A DNA stretch of 64,000 nt, taken from positions 1 to 64,000 of the forward strand of contig CACLGQ010000004.1 of NCBI GenBank assembly GCA_902606555.1, written 5' to 3'. Within the stretch, counting starts at the first letter, position 1. Every line of letters begins with the position of its first letter. Shown in pieces: positions 43,438 through 52,450 of the stretch. The position numbers and the translations under genes are program-made. Below the pieces are notes generated by a model. That model had not been told where the DNA came from, made no database searches, and was given only the letters and a program-made list of their open reading frames with translations. The DNA is from an uncultured Bacteroidota bacterium (GTDB lineage Bacteria > Bacteroidota > Bacteroidia > Flavobacteriales > Flavobacteriaceae).

Positions 43438-43505
43438 TCTGTTTTTATTTTATATACTGAAGTATTTTTATACGGTAATTATGCATAATATATCTATCAA
43501 AAAAT

Positions 43506-43513
43506 TATTTTTG
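43506..43513 (+). promoter_or_regulatory. purD -7 box (TATTTTTG), leaderless geometry
   Basis: TATTTTTG, then TTAT, then the ATG of purD at 43518. The 4-nt spacing is the same as at folB and alkB and predicts a leaderless mRNA. Confidence 0.55.
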
Positions 43514-43517
43514 TTAT

Positions 43518-44789
43518 ATGAATTTATTAATTATTGGCTCAGGTGCACGAGAACATGCTTTCGCTTGGAAAATTTATCGTTCTAAACACGATGTCAATAT
43601 TTATGTTACAAACGCCAATCCTGGATTTGAGGACATTGCAAAGAGTGTTATCCTTGATGTTGATGATTTCGACTCTATTAAGGATTGTATATTAAATTAT
43701 AACATTTCATATGTTTTGGTTGGTCCAGAAATACCGTTAATTAAAGGAGTATCTGATTACATTAAAAATGATCCATCGTTATCTAAAGTTCTTGTTATTG
43801 GACCCTCAAAATACGGCTCTAAATTGGAGGGAAGTAAAGATTTTGCTAAAAATTTTATGAAAAAATATAATATCCCTACAGCCAATTATATGTCCTTCAA
43901 TAAACATACAATTAATGATGGCATTGAATACATAAGAAACTCTAACCCACCTTATGTTATTAAAGCCGATGGACCAGCTGCTGGAAAGGGTGTTGTAATT
44001 GTTGACAATAAAAATGAAGCTGTACATATTTTAAAGGAGATGTTATTGAATTTAAAGTTCGGTAAATCCTCAAAAAAAGTCGTTATTGAGGAGTTTCTTA
44101 ATGGAATTGAAATGTCATGCTTTGTCCTATTTGATGGTTTGAATTATAAGATTCTTCCTTATGCTAAAGATTATAAACAAATAGGTGAAGGAGATACTGG
44201 TTTAAATACAGGCGGCATGGGATCTGTTTCACCTGTAAATTTTTTAGATAAAGATTTAAAAAATAAAATTGAAAATAACATTATTAAACCAACTATTAAT
44301 GGCCTAATTAACGAAAAAATTGACTATATCGGTTTTATTTTTATTGGTTTAATTAATGTAAATGGTCAACCTAAAGTTATTGAATACAACGTCAGAATGG
44401 GAGATCCAGAAACACAAGTTGTTTTGCCAAGAATTAAAAATGATTTTATGGACATTTTGATTTCGTGCGCAAAACAGAATTTAGATAAAATTGACTTAGA
44501 TCTGGATTCTAATTATTATGTAAATGTTGTCCTAGCATCTGGCGGATATCCTGAAGAATATGAAAAAGGATTTGAAATTACAGGACTCAATAATATAAAA
44601 GATTCATTGATATTTCATGCAGGTACTAAAATTAATAATGATAAGTTAAAAACAAATGGAGGAAGAGTTCTTTCTATAGTTTCATCCTCTGAATCAATGA
44701 AAGAGGCGCTTAAGAAATCTTACCTAAATATTAAGAAAATAAATTTTAGAGGAAAGATTTTTAGAAAAGACATTGGATTCGATCTATAA
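43518..44789 (+). CDS. purD: Phosphoribosylamine-glycine ligase
   Basis: PurD is the ATP-grasp enzyme of step two in de novo purine synthesis, making glycinamide ribonucleotide. The 423-residue protein has the N-terminal NLLIIGSGAREHAFAWK, the ATP-grasp KADGPAAGKGVVIV, GDTGLNTGGMGSVSP and EYNVRMGDPETQ. Start at ATG 43518, immediately after a -7 box. It overlaps the small opposite-strand gene by 6 nt at its end. Confidence 0.96.
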   Translation: MNLLIIGSGAREHAFAWKIYRSKHDVNIYVTNANPGFEDIAKSVILDVDDFDSIKDCILNYNISYVLVGPEIPLIKGVSDYIKNDPSLSKVLVIGPSKYGSKLEGSKDFAKNFMKKYNIPTANYMSFNKHTINDGIEYIRNSNPPYVIKADGPAAGKGVVIVDNKNEAVHILKEMLLNLKFGKSSKKVVIEEFLNGIEMSCFVLFDGLNYKILPYAKDYKQIGEGDTGLNTGGMGSVSPVNFLDKDLKNKIENNIIKPTINGLINEKIDYIGFIFIGLINVNGQPKVIEYNVRMGDPETQVVLPRIKNDFMDILISCAKQNLDKIDLDLDSNYYVNVVLASGGYPEEYEKGFEITGLNNIKDSLIFHAGTKINNDKLKTNGGRVLSIVSSSESMKEALKKSYLNIKKINFRGKIFRKDIGFDL

Positions 44790-45014
44790 GAAAGAGTGAG
44801 CCGTAACATCTTTCTTTTCATCACCCTTTTTATCATATTTTACTAACTCAAGAGTCCAGTAAACTAGGGCTGCTGAAATAACAATTATAAATGTAAAATT
44901 GATAGCATTTTGTATAATCCAATTAGATATATCCAATCTTATAAAATCAAATGGTATAAATAAAACTTCAACAAACAAGAATTCTATTGCTTCAAATAAA
45001 TCTTTAAATTCCAT
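44784..45014 (-). CDS. Small membrane protein (76 aa), DUF6341-like
   Basis: This 76-residue protein begins MEFKDLFEAIEFLFVEVLF, has one clear membrane helix (NAINFTFIIVISAALVYWTLELV) and a charged C-terminal tail (KYDKKGDEKKD). From memory of flavobacterial gene order next to purD I would place it in DUF6341, which has no known function; this assignment is tentative. A TAAATTTG box lies 16 nt upstream of the ATG, which supports expression. Confidence 0.7.
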   Translation of the reverse strand: MEFKDLFEAIEFLFVEVLFIPFDFIRLDISNWIIQNAINFTFIIVISAALVYWTLELVKYDKKGDEKKDVTAHSFL

Positions 45015-45030
45015 TATTAATTCTGTATTT

Positions 45031-45038
45031 CAAATTTA
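45031..45038 (-). promoter_or_regulatory. -7 box (TAAATTTG) of the DUF6341-like gene
   Basis: TAAATTTG on the minus strand matches the consensus, with 16 nt to the start codon at 45014. Confidence 0.5.
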
Positions 45039-45083
45039 GTTTAATTTTAATTATAGTTTATATATTTAAACAAATAATTTATA

Positions 45084-45695
45084 ATGTCAATAAGTAAAAC
45101 TTGTAATTTAATTTTTCAACAAGTAATTGACGATTATCATTTGCAAGACTTTGTAGGCGCTCTAAAATCTAACCCTTATTCAAGCTCTAAACTATTTGAG
45201 AAAATGATTTATGATAAATGCTGGATTGATACTGTACAGTGGCATCTTGAGGATATAATTAGAAAGCCAGATATTAGCCCAAAAGAGGCCCTTAACATCA
45301 AAAGAAAAATTGATTCAAGTAATCAAGTTAGAACAGATTTTGTAGAGGAAATAGACGATTATTTCTTTGATAACTTTTCGAATTCATCACCATCCAATGA
45401 TGCAATTTTAAATACAGAGACCCCTGCATGGGCCTTAGATAGATTGTCAATATTAGCTTTAAAAATATTTCACATGAATGAAGAAGCAAATAGAAAGTCA
45501 GCATCTGATGAACATCGACAAAAATGTTCAGTTAAGCTTGAGGCTTTAATTTTACAAAGAATTAATTTATCTAAAGCAATAGACCAATTGTTAGAAAATA
45601 TTTCAAAGGGGAATGTCATAATATCAACATATAAGCAAATGAAAATGTATAATGATGAATCTTTAAACCCTCAACTTTATTCAAAAGATGATTAA
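45084..45695 (+). CDS. DUF4254 family protein
   Basis: This soluble 203-residue protein is all-helical in appearance and matches my recollection of DUF4254, a Bacteroidota family that nearly always precedes a GT9 glycosyltransferase gene: YEKMIYDKCWIDTVQWHLEDIIRKP-like opening, ETPAWALDRLSILALKI, and a late EALILQRINLSKAIDQLL. Function unknown. The association with lipopolysaccharide-core-type transferases suggests a helper role, which is inference. It overlaps the next gene by 8 nt. A TATATTTA box is at 45061-45068. Confidence 0.82.
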   Translation: MSISKTCNLIFQQVIDDYHLQDFVGALKSNPYSSSKLFEKMIYDKCWIDTVQWHLEDIIRKPDISPKEALNIKRKIDSSNQVRTDFVEEIDDYFFDNFSNSSPSNDAILNTETPAWALDRLSILALKIFHMNEEANRKSASDEHRQKCSVKLEALILQRINLSKAIDQLLENISKGNVIISTYKQMKMYNDESLNPQLYSKDD

Positions 45696-46716
45696 TGGTA
45701 AAACATTAATTCTTAGGTTTTCATCAATGGGAGATGTTGTTATGACAATCCCAATTATTAGATGTCTTGAAAAAAAATATCCAGAAAATAGATTCATTTT
45801 TGTAACGCGACCAAAGTTTAAGCCATTATTTAATGAGTTTAAAAATGTCGAAATTTTTGAGGTCGATTTTAGAAAAAGACACAAAGGTGTTTTAGGATTG
45901 TTTAAATTGTTTTCAGATCTAATTAAGTTAAATCCATCACGAATTGCTGACTTACATTCAGTTTTAAGAACCAATATTCTTTCCTTTTTATTTAGGGTTT
46001 CTTTCAAAAAAGTTTCAGTTATTAATAAAAAACGAAAAGAGAGAAGGGCTTTAACTCGCCAGTCCAATAAGATTTTTAAACCACTCACACCTGTTCATTA
46101 TCTATATCAAGAAGTTTTTAATAAGCTTCACTTTAGTATTGATCTAACAAAAGATCATATTTATCCTGCATCAAAAAAGCTTGTTTTGAACTCGGAATAT
46201 TTTCAGATTAACTCTAACAAGCTAATTGGGATAGCACCTTTTGCAAAGCATGCAGCAAAAATGTATCCACTAGATTTAATGCAAAAAATAGTTTCATATT
46301 TACAAGAAAAATATAATATTATTTTATTTGGTAATGGAAAGATTGAAATGGAGACAATAAATAGATGGTCATCTGCTTTCAAAAACGTTTATTCGTGTGG
46401 AGCTTTAAATGGATTTGAAAACGAAATTTCTCTAATTTCAAATTTAGATTTGATGATATCAATGGATTCTGCCAACGGTCACATTGCATCAATATATAGT
46501 GTTCCCGTTATAACATTGTGGGGATTAACACATCCTTATACTGGATTTACAACATTCAATTATAAATCTGAAAATCAGTTTTGTGTTAACCGAGATAAAT
46601 ATCCTTTAGTTCCAAATTCAATTTATGGTAATAAAATAATAAAAGGGTATGAAAATGCTATGAGGACAATTAGTGTGGAGGAAATTTTAGGAAGAGTTAA
46701 CGAAATTATTTACTAA
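45688..46716 (+). CDS. Glycosyltransferase family 9 (heptosyltransferase-like)
   Basis: This 342-residue GT-B transferase resembles LPS heptosyltransferases (RfaF/WaaC type). It has the N-terminal ILRFSSMGDVVMTIPIIRCLEKKYP, a central IGIAPFAKHAAKMYPLD, and SMDSANGHIASIYSVPVITLWGLTHP with the donor-binding D-S-x-x-x-H. It probably adds a sugar to the lipid A core in the inner membrane cytoplasmic face. Its start overlaps DUF4254 by 8 nt and its end overlaps the ferredoxin gene on the other strand by 4 nt. Confidence 0.9.
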   Translation: MINGKTLILRFSSMGDVVMTIPIIRCLEKKYPENRFIFVTRPKFKPLFNEFKNVEIFEVDFRKRHKGVLGLFKLFSDLIKLNPSRIADLHSVLRTNILSFLFRVSFKKVSVINKKRKERRALTRQSNKIFKPLTPVHYLYQEVFNKLHFSIDLTKDHIYPASKKLVLNSEYFQINSNKLIGIAPFAKHAAKMYPLDLMQKIVSYLQEKYNIILFGNGKIEMETINRWSSAFKNVYSCGALNGFENEISLISNLDLMISMDSANGHIASIYSVPVITLWGLTHPYTGFTTFNYKSENQFCVNRDKYPLVPNSIYGNKIIKGYENAMRTISVEEILGRVNEIIY

Positions 46717-47000
46717 ACATCATCATAATCTATTGTAATTTCATCTGAGTTAGGTTTTGATATACATGTTAATATTAGTCCTTCATCAATTTCATCATCT
46801 GAAAGCATTCCATATTCATCCATTTCAGCATCTCCGCTTTTAACTTTGGCCATACAAGTTAGACACACCCCTCCTTGGCAAGAATATGGTACATCAATTC
46901 CATGTGAAAGAGCTACATCTAAAATATTACCATCATTTTCCATGATGAAATCATTTTTTTCACCATCTAAAATTAAAGTTACTTTTGTACTACCTGACAT
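46713..47000 (-). CDS. 2Fe-2S plant-type ferredoxin
   Basis: This 95-residue ferredoxin has the cluster ligands Cys41, Cys46 and Cys49 in SCQGGVCLTCM and Cys79 in ILTCISKP. The pattern is the same as the ferredoxin domain of PaaE-type reductases. It is very acidic. It may supply electrons to an oxygenase or desaturase, but no partner is adjacent; the AlkB-type enzyme 20 kb away normally uses rubredoxin. It converges with the GT9 gene and is divergent from the PorW-like gene. Confidence 0.9.
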   Translation of the reverse strand: MSGSTKVTLILDGEKNDFIMENDGNILDVALSHGIDVPYSCQGGVCLTCMAKVKSGDAEMDEYGMLSDDEIDEGLILTCISKPNSDEITIDYDDV

Positions 47001-47040
47001 TCTGATTGCAATATTATGAAAATAATAGGTTTATAAAAAA

Positions 47041-49383
47041 ATGTTTAGAAATTATAAAATATTTACACTTTTAATATTAATGCTGTCATCATGTCAAGCA
47101 TATAAATCTTTATCGTCAAAATATAACATTTTATATAATGGGGAACTTTTTTTAGACGAAGGGGTAAGTCAACTTAAGGAATCATATAATGAAAATTTTT
47201 GGGACATAATTCCAGTATTATTAGAAAACAACATAACAAATACACTTCCCGATTATCCCTCTAAAAACTTTTTAAAGTCTGAGGAAAAAGCTATAAAAGT
47301 AATTCAGAAGATGGGTGATGATATTAATATGGATAGTGAATACATTAATCAAGCATATCTCTTACTAGGAAAATCTAGATTTTATGATAAAAGATATTTA
47401 TCTTCAATTCAAGCACTAAATTATATTCTTAAACAAAATGAAAAATCCAAATTTTGGTTCGAAGCATTTTTTTATAGGGCCTTAATTTTTATTAATAACG
47501 AACAATATGAAAGTGCGGTTTCATATGTTGAAAAAGAACAAAAAAAATATAAAATTTCCGATTCTGAAAAATCAATTATTTATCAAATAATTGCCGAGGC
47601 ATATTTGAAAAAGAACGATTTCAATAAAGTTATATCCTCTTTAAAATATGCTTTAATATTTTCAAATAACAATGAAAATATTAGAAGACTAAATTTTATA
47701 ATTTCCCAGTCATATAACGTATTAAACGAAAATGATTCGACTTTTTTTTATTTAGAAAAATCTTTGAGCACAAAAGCATCAAAATTTGAAGAAATACATT
47801 TAGATTCTAAATTAAAATTAAGCTTGATAAATGAAGGTTTATATGAGGAGTCTTTTTACAAAACAGAATTAAATAGACCAAGGAATTTTCTTAGCTTGGC
47901 TAAGATTAAATATTATTACGCTCTAAATCAGTTTCAAAAAGGTAATCGTGATTTTGCATCTTTATTATTTAAGGAGGCATTGAAATTAAATCAGAATGAT
48001 AATAAGTTAAATGAAAAAGTTTATGAGCAGTTGTATAACTTGAATTTATCAGATAAAGAATATTTGACAGCAAATAATTACTTAGACAGTTTAATAAACC
48101 TTTTGGACAATCAATCAAAAAAATATTTTATCCTAAACAAGAAAAGAGAAAAATTAAATATTGTCTCTGAGTTAGAGAAAGAAAACAATTTAATTGATTC
48201 ATTATTTTATTTGAGTACATTCAGTGAGGAAGATCTTTATGAAAAATTATATTCAGAAAATGTTAGTAAAACACAAACTACTGATGAAGCAAAAAAACAA
48301 AACAGATCAGATAACAATGCTATTTTTTATTTTAACAATAACTCTGCTATTTCTAGAGGATTAAAACAATTTAAAAACATTTGGGGAAAAAGAGAGAGAG
48401 TCGAAAATTGGAGATTATCAAAAGTCAATTTTATTGACATTGAAAAACAACAGGTAAAACCTAATATTTTAAATTACAATGAAGATAGTAATATTGATGA
48501 GTTTGTCAAATTAATACCATATACTAAGACAAAAAAAGACAGCTTGAATAAAATTAAAAATTCAAATTTTTATAAAAAGGGCCTTTACTTTTATGAGTAT
48601 TTTAATGATCAAGAAAGTTCATTAGAAAACTTTAAGAAAATTGATAGAGAACATGCAACTGAACTTGAGTATCTACAAAGCCAGTACTATTTATATCTAA
48701 TTTATAATTCGGACATAAATAAAAACCTAAAAATTGTAAATCAGATAAAGAAAAATATTATTCAAAATTACCCCAGCTCATCAATTGCTAAAATTTTGTC
48801 TAATGACGAACTAGAAAATCAAAATAAAGTTAACATTGACAATTATATTGAAAGCCTTAAAGATATAGTGGAAAGTAATAAAATTGATTATGTTATAAGG
48901 TCAATTGATTCAGTATTATCCAAATCCATCTCAAGGACTAACAGATTTGATTTGCTCCTTTTCAAAGCAAAACTAGAAGCTAATGAAAAAGGAATTGACA
49001 ACTATATTAATTCATTGAATGAACTAATTGAGTTTTATCCTGAGCTTTCTCAAGGATTGAAGAAAAAAACAGTTTTTTTAAATGAGCTAGTCTCCAAAAA
49101 ATCTATGTCAATTAATGATTCATCCTTTATTGTTTTTTTTGAAACTGATACAAAATTTAATTTAAATTCTCTGATGGAGATTGAATATAATATTGATGAA
49201 TATGATGGCAACACTAATTTGCTTTCGTTTTATGGTTTCCAATCAATTTTAAAAGCTAAAGATTTTGCGGATCAATTAATTAAGAAAAACAAAATATTGT
49301 CAAATAATAAATATTTCGTAATTTCAACGCCCCAGTATATTAATATGCTGATTTTTAAAACATTAGACAAACTAAAAAAATAA
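47041..49383 (+). CDS. PorW/SprE-type tetratricopeptide lipoprotein (type IX secretion, gliding)
   Basis: This 780-residue predicted lipoprotein has a lipobox ending LSSC (Cys18) and the family-like opening YNILYNGELFLDEGVSQLKESYNENFWDIIPV. TPR-like helical repeats follow (AYLLLGKSRFYDKRYLSSIQALNYIL and others). PorW/SprE proteins are needed for type IX secretion and gliding, linking the PorLM motor with the PorKN ring. The neighbouring bactofilin-atpZ-atpB order is what I recall from other flavobacteria and strengthens the call. No other type IX gene is in the window. Confidence 0.8.
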   Translation: MFRNYKIFTLLILMLSSCQAYKSLSSKYNILYNGELFLDEGVSQLKESYNENFWDIIPVLLENNITNTLPDYPSKNFLKSEEKAIKVIQKMGDDINMDSEYINQAYLLLGKSRFYDKRYLSSIQALNYILKQNEKSKFWFEAFFYRALIFINNEQYESAVSYVEKEQKKYKISDSEKSIIYQIIAEAYLKKNDFNKVISSLKYALIFSNNNENIRRLNFIISQSYNVLNENDSTFFYLEKSLSTKASKFEEIHLDSKLKLSLINEGLYEESFYKTELNRPRNFLSLAKIKYYYALNQFQKGNRDFASLLFKEALKLNQNDNKLNEKVYEQLYNLNLSDKEYLTANNYLDSLINLLDNQSKKYFILNKKREKLNIVSELEKENNLIDSLFYLSTFSEEDLYEKLYSENVSKTQTTDEAKKQNRSDNNAIFYFNNNSAISRGLKQFKNIWGKRERVENWRLSKVNFIDIEKQQVKPNILNYNEDSNIDEFVKLIPYTKTKKDSLNKIKNSNFYKKGLYFYEYFNDQESSLENFKKIDREHATELEYLQSQYYLYLIYNSDINKNLKIVNQIKKNIIQNYPSSSIAKILSNDELENQNKVNIDNYIESLKDIVESNKIDYVIRSIDSVLSKSISRTNRFDLLLFKAKLEANEKGIDNYINSLNELIEFYPELSQGLKKKTVFLNELVSKKSMSINDSSFIVFFETDTKFNLNSLMEIEYNIDEYDGNTNLLSFYGFQSILKAKDFADQLIKKNKILSNNKYFVISTPQYINMLIFKTLDKLKK

Positions 49384-49386
49384 ATT

Positions 49387-49797
49387 ATGGCTGATAACAA
49401 ATTTTTCTCATCTCCCTCTGTAGATGTTATCGAATCATCTACTAAAATAGTTGGTGACATTATATCAAAAGCTGATTTTAGAATCGACGGCATAGTTGAG
49501 GGTAATATTACTACTACTGGAAAAGTTGTAGTTGGTAAAGCTGGAAAAATCATTGGTAAATTAAATTGTTCTAATGCCGATATATCAGGCTCAATTAGTG
49601 GACAGATTCTAATTTCAGAAATTCTTTCTCTAATGTCAGAGTCATACATACAGGGTGATATAACTACAGCAAAACTTTCAGTTGAAGAAGGAGCTCAAGT
49701 CGATGCAACTATTGTTATGAAAACTGGTAAACAACTAAAAGCTGTAGAAACAGAAAGTACCAACGAAAAAAAATCAGAAGCTGAAAAAACAGCGTAG
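49387..49797 (+). CDS. Bactofilin (polymer-forming cytoskeletal protein)
   Basis: This 136-residue bactofilin has the right-handed beta-helix core seen in IVGDIISKADFRIDGIVEGNITTTGKVVVGKAGKI, with hydrophobic residues spaced about every sixth position, and flexible ends. Bactofilins polymerise without nucleotide and place envelope machinery. It lies 3 nt behind the PorW-like gene. The reading frame of atpZ starts inside its last codons. Confidence 0.9.
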   Translation: MADNKFFSSPSVDVIESSTKIVGDIISKADFRIDGIVEGNITTTGKVVVGKAGKIIGKLNCSNADISGSISGQILISEILSLMSESYIQGDITTAKLSVEEGAQVDATIVMKTGKQLKAVETESTNEKKSEAEKTA

Positions 49798-49984
49798 TAC
49801 ATTAGCAACATTTGCCTTGATCAGCTTTGAAATGGGGATTACTATCTTCATTTTTTCAAGGATTGGAAAATGGATAGATTCTTATTATAACCTGGAAAAA
49901 ACCTTCATATTAATAATGTCTTTAGTTGGATTTGCAATTGCATTTTTTGTTGTTTATAAACAGTTAAAGAAATTAGATAAATAG
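49781..49984 (+). CDS. atpZ: AtpZ/AtpI-like small membrane protein (apparent CTG start)
   Basis: A 67-residue frame sits between bactofilin and atpB. It reads KKQRSTLATFALISFEMG, then a first helix running into SRIGKWIDSYY, and a second helix (TFILIMSLVGFAIAFFVVYKQLKKL). The order and the two-helix pattern match AtpZ/AtpI, the ATP synthase assembly or cation-leak proteins encoded just before atpB. There is no ATG before the middle of helix one. The best-placed start is CTG at 49781, giving a basic KKQR tail and a 17-nt overlap with bactofilin; ATG 49832 would cut the first helix. Confidence 0.7.
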   Translation: MKKQRSTLATFALISFEMGITIFIFSRIGKWIDSYYNLEKTFILIMSLVGFAIAFFVVYKQLKKLDK

Positions 49985-50007
49985 CTTTATTTTTTGAGTT
50001 AATGTCT

Positions 50008-50015
50008 TAACTTTG
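50008..50015 (+). promoter_or_regulatory. atpB operon -7 box (TAACTTTG)
   Basis: TAACTTTG lies after atpZ and 31 nt before atpB, giving the ATP synthase genes a promoter of their own inside the long co-directional block. A TTTTTG just upstream is too close (11 nt) to be a standard -33 box. Confidence 0.5.
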
Positions 50016-50046
50016 CGGCATTGTTTATTATTGCCGATATTCTCAT

Positions 50047-51120
50047 ATGAATTTTGCAAAATTTTTTCTCTCACTTATTTTAGTTTTAAGCCTATCTACT
50101 TACGGATATTCAATTGATAAAAACCTTGAAAAAAGTGGTGGAATTAAAGAAGAAATCAAAAAATATATTACTCACCACCTTAAAGATTCACATAGCTTTG
50201 GGGTTGCATCTTACACCAAAGAGAATGGTGAAAAAGTATATATTGAAATTCCCTTACCTGTTATTCTTTATGATAACGGACTTAAGTTTTTCATGTCATC
50301 AGAGTTTAAACATGGTAAAAAAGTGGTTTCCAGTAATGAAAACTACTATAGAATGTATTATGATAAAAATAGAATCTATAAAACTGATAGTGAAGGAACA
50401 TTTATTTATGACGATACCAATAAATTAATTAATGAGAAACCAATTGATTTTTCAATAACTAAAAACGTTGTTGTTATGATTTTTACTGCAATATTTATGT
50501 TATGGTTATTTATAAGTCTAGCTAAATCATACAAGACTAATAAAGGTATATCAAAAGGAATGGGGAGGTTTTTTGAACCTATAGTTTTATATGTTAGAGA
50601 TGAAATTGCTAGACCAAATATTGGTAAGAATTATAAGAAATATATGAGCTTTCTTTTGACTATTTTCTTTTTTGTATTATTCCTAAATCTATTAGGTTTG
50701 ACACCAATTGGGATTAATGTTACCGGAAATATTGCAATTACATTTTCACTAGCCTTGTTAACGTTCATTATTACAAACGTTACAGCCAATAAAAATTATT
50801 GGGCACACATTTTTTGGATGCCTGGAGTACCAAAGCCTATCAGACTTATTTTAGCACCAATAGAACTTTTAGGGGTTTTTATAAAACCGTTAACCCTCAT
50901 GATTCGATTGTATGCTAATATGCAAGGGGGTCACATAGTAATCATGAGTATAATTGGACTTATGTTTATATTTTACAACTGGATCGGCAGTTCGCTTTCA
51001 TTTGTTCTAGCCTTTTTATTAATGATTATTGAACTTTTTGTAGCGCTTTTACAGGCCTACATTTTTACTATTTTGTCTGCTTTATATTTTGGATTTGCAA
51101 ATGAAGAGCATGAACATTAA
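50047..51120 (+). CDS. atpB: F-ATP synthase subunit a
   Basis: Subunit a forms the proton half-channels next to the c-ring. The 357-residue protein has the long exported N-terminal extension typical of Bacteroidota (signal-like first 22 residues, then a soluble stretch to about 135). The membrane helices follow, with the essential Arg in LTLMIRLYANMQGGHIV and a C-terminal helix in EHEH. It starts a block atpB-E-F-H-A-G. Confidence 0.95.
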   Translation: MNFAKFFLSLILVLSLSTYGYSIDKNLEKSGGIKEEIKKYITHHLKDSHSFGVASYTKENGEKVYIEIPLPVILYDNGLKFFMSSEFKHGKKVVSSNENYYRMYYDKNRIYKTDSEGTFIYDDTNKLINEKPIDFSITKNVVVMIFTAIFMLWLFISLAKSYKTNKGISKGMGRFFEPIVLYVRDEIARPNIGKNYKKYMSFLLTIFFFVLFLNLLGLTPIGINVTGNIAITFSLALLTFIITNVTANKNYWAHIFWMPGVPKPIRLILAPIELLGVFIKPLTLMIRLYANMQGGHIVIMSIIGLMFIFYNWIGSSLSFVLAFLLMIIELFVALLQAYIFTILSALYFGFANEEHEH

Positions 51121-51136
51121 ACTTAAATTATGTTAA

Positions 51137-51346
<210 letters not shown>

Positions 51347-51401
51347 ATTTAACTAACAGTCTTACTTCAAAAAAACTGGAGTAATTCTAATTTTATTTAT
51401 T

Positions 51402-51902
51402 ATGGAAAAATTATTAGAAGAATTTTCACTTGGGCTATTTTTTTGGCACTCTTTAATTTTTTTGTCTTTAATTTTTTTGTTGAAAAAATTTGCTTGGAAG
51501 CCGATCTTAGATACAATAAATGAGAGAGAAGAAGGAATTAAAGATGCTCTTGAATCTGCTGAAAAAGCAAGAGAAGAGATGCAATTATTACAAGCTGATA
51601 ATGAAGAAATCATGAAAAAGGCCAGAATTGAAAGAGATTCAATTTTAAAAGAAGCTAGAGATTTAAAAAAAGCAATTATAGGTGAATCTAAAGATGAAGC
51701 TAAAAAAGAAGCAGAAAAAATCATTGAAAGCGCTAATGAAGCAATTAGAAATGAAAAAAATGCTGCTGTTTCTGAGATTAAAAAGCAAGTTGCAGGTCTT
51801 TCCATTGAAATTGCCGAGAAACTTCTAAATGAAAAGCTTTCAGAAAATGATAAGCAAATGAAAATTGTTGATGAATTATTAAAGGACGTTAAACTTAAAT
51901 GA
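51402..51902 (+). CDS. atpF: F-ATP synthase subunit b
   Basis: Subunit b is the peripheral stalk. The 166-residue protein has one N-terminal helix (LFFWHSLIFLSLIFLLKKFAWKPI) followed by a long charged coiled coil rich in Glu, Lys and Ala, with the usual AWKPILDTINEREEGI transition. Its stop overlaps the atpH start (ATGA). Confidence 0.94.
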   Translation: MEKLLEEFSLGLFFWHSLIFLSLIFLLKKFAWKPILDTINEREEGIKDALESAEKAREEMQLLQADNEEIMKKARIERDSILKEARDLKKAIIGESKDEAKKEAEKIIESANEAIRNEKNAAVSEIKKQVAGLSIEIAEKLLNEKLSENDKQMKIVDELLKDVKLK

Positions 51903-52447
51903 ATTATAACAGAGTAGCATTCAGATACGCTAAGGCTTTATTATTGTCATGTAAGGATGATAATGATAAACTTGAAGCGGTACATAATGATATGTCATTT
52001 ATCAATAATACATTTGATGAATCTGAAGAGCTTAAGCTTTTTATTGATAGCAAGGTTATCAAAGACAGTGATAAACTAGCTACTCTAAATGAGATTTTTG
52101 AGGATATTAATGATTTGAGTAAAAGTCTAATCAAACTATTAATGAAAAATAGGAGAATTGATCTTTTTGATGACGTCTCCAAAAGTTTTACAGTTTTATA
52201 CAATGATTATGTAGGTAATCAGGAAGTTACTCTAACAACAGCTTCTGAAGTTGAAATCAATAAGCTAAAAGAAATAGAACAAAAAGTAAAAGAACTAACA
52301 TCAAAAAATGTTAATCTAACCAATATAGTTGATAAGCAAATTGTTGGCGGATTTGTTTTAAGAGTTGGAGATTTACAATACAATGCTAGTTTTAAAGACC
52401 AACTTAAAAAGTTGGAGCAAGAGTTTTTAAACATAACAATACAATAA
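51899..52447 (+). CDS. atpH: F-ATP synthase subunit delta
   Basis: Delta (OSCP-like) joins the stalk to the alpha3beta3 head. The 182-residue protein starts with RVAFRYAKALL and ends with the conserved VDKQIVGGFVLRVGDLQYNASFKDQLKKL. Translation is coupled to atpF by a 4-nt overlap. It lies 3 nt before atpA. Confidence 0.94.
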   Translation: MNYNRVAFRYAKALLLSCKDDNDKLEAVHNDMSFINNTFDESEELKLFIDSKVIKDSDKLATLNEIFEDINDLSKSLIKLLMKNRRIDLFDDVSKSFTVLYNDYVGNQEVTLTTASEVEINKLKEIEQKVKELTSKNVNLTNIVDKQIVGGFVLRVGDLQYNASFKDQLKKLEQEFLNITIQ

Positions 52448-52450
52448 ATT

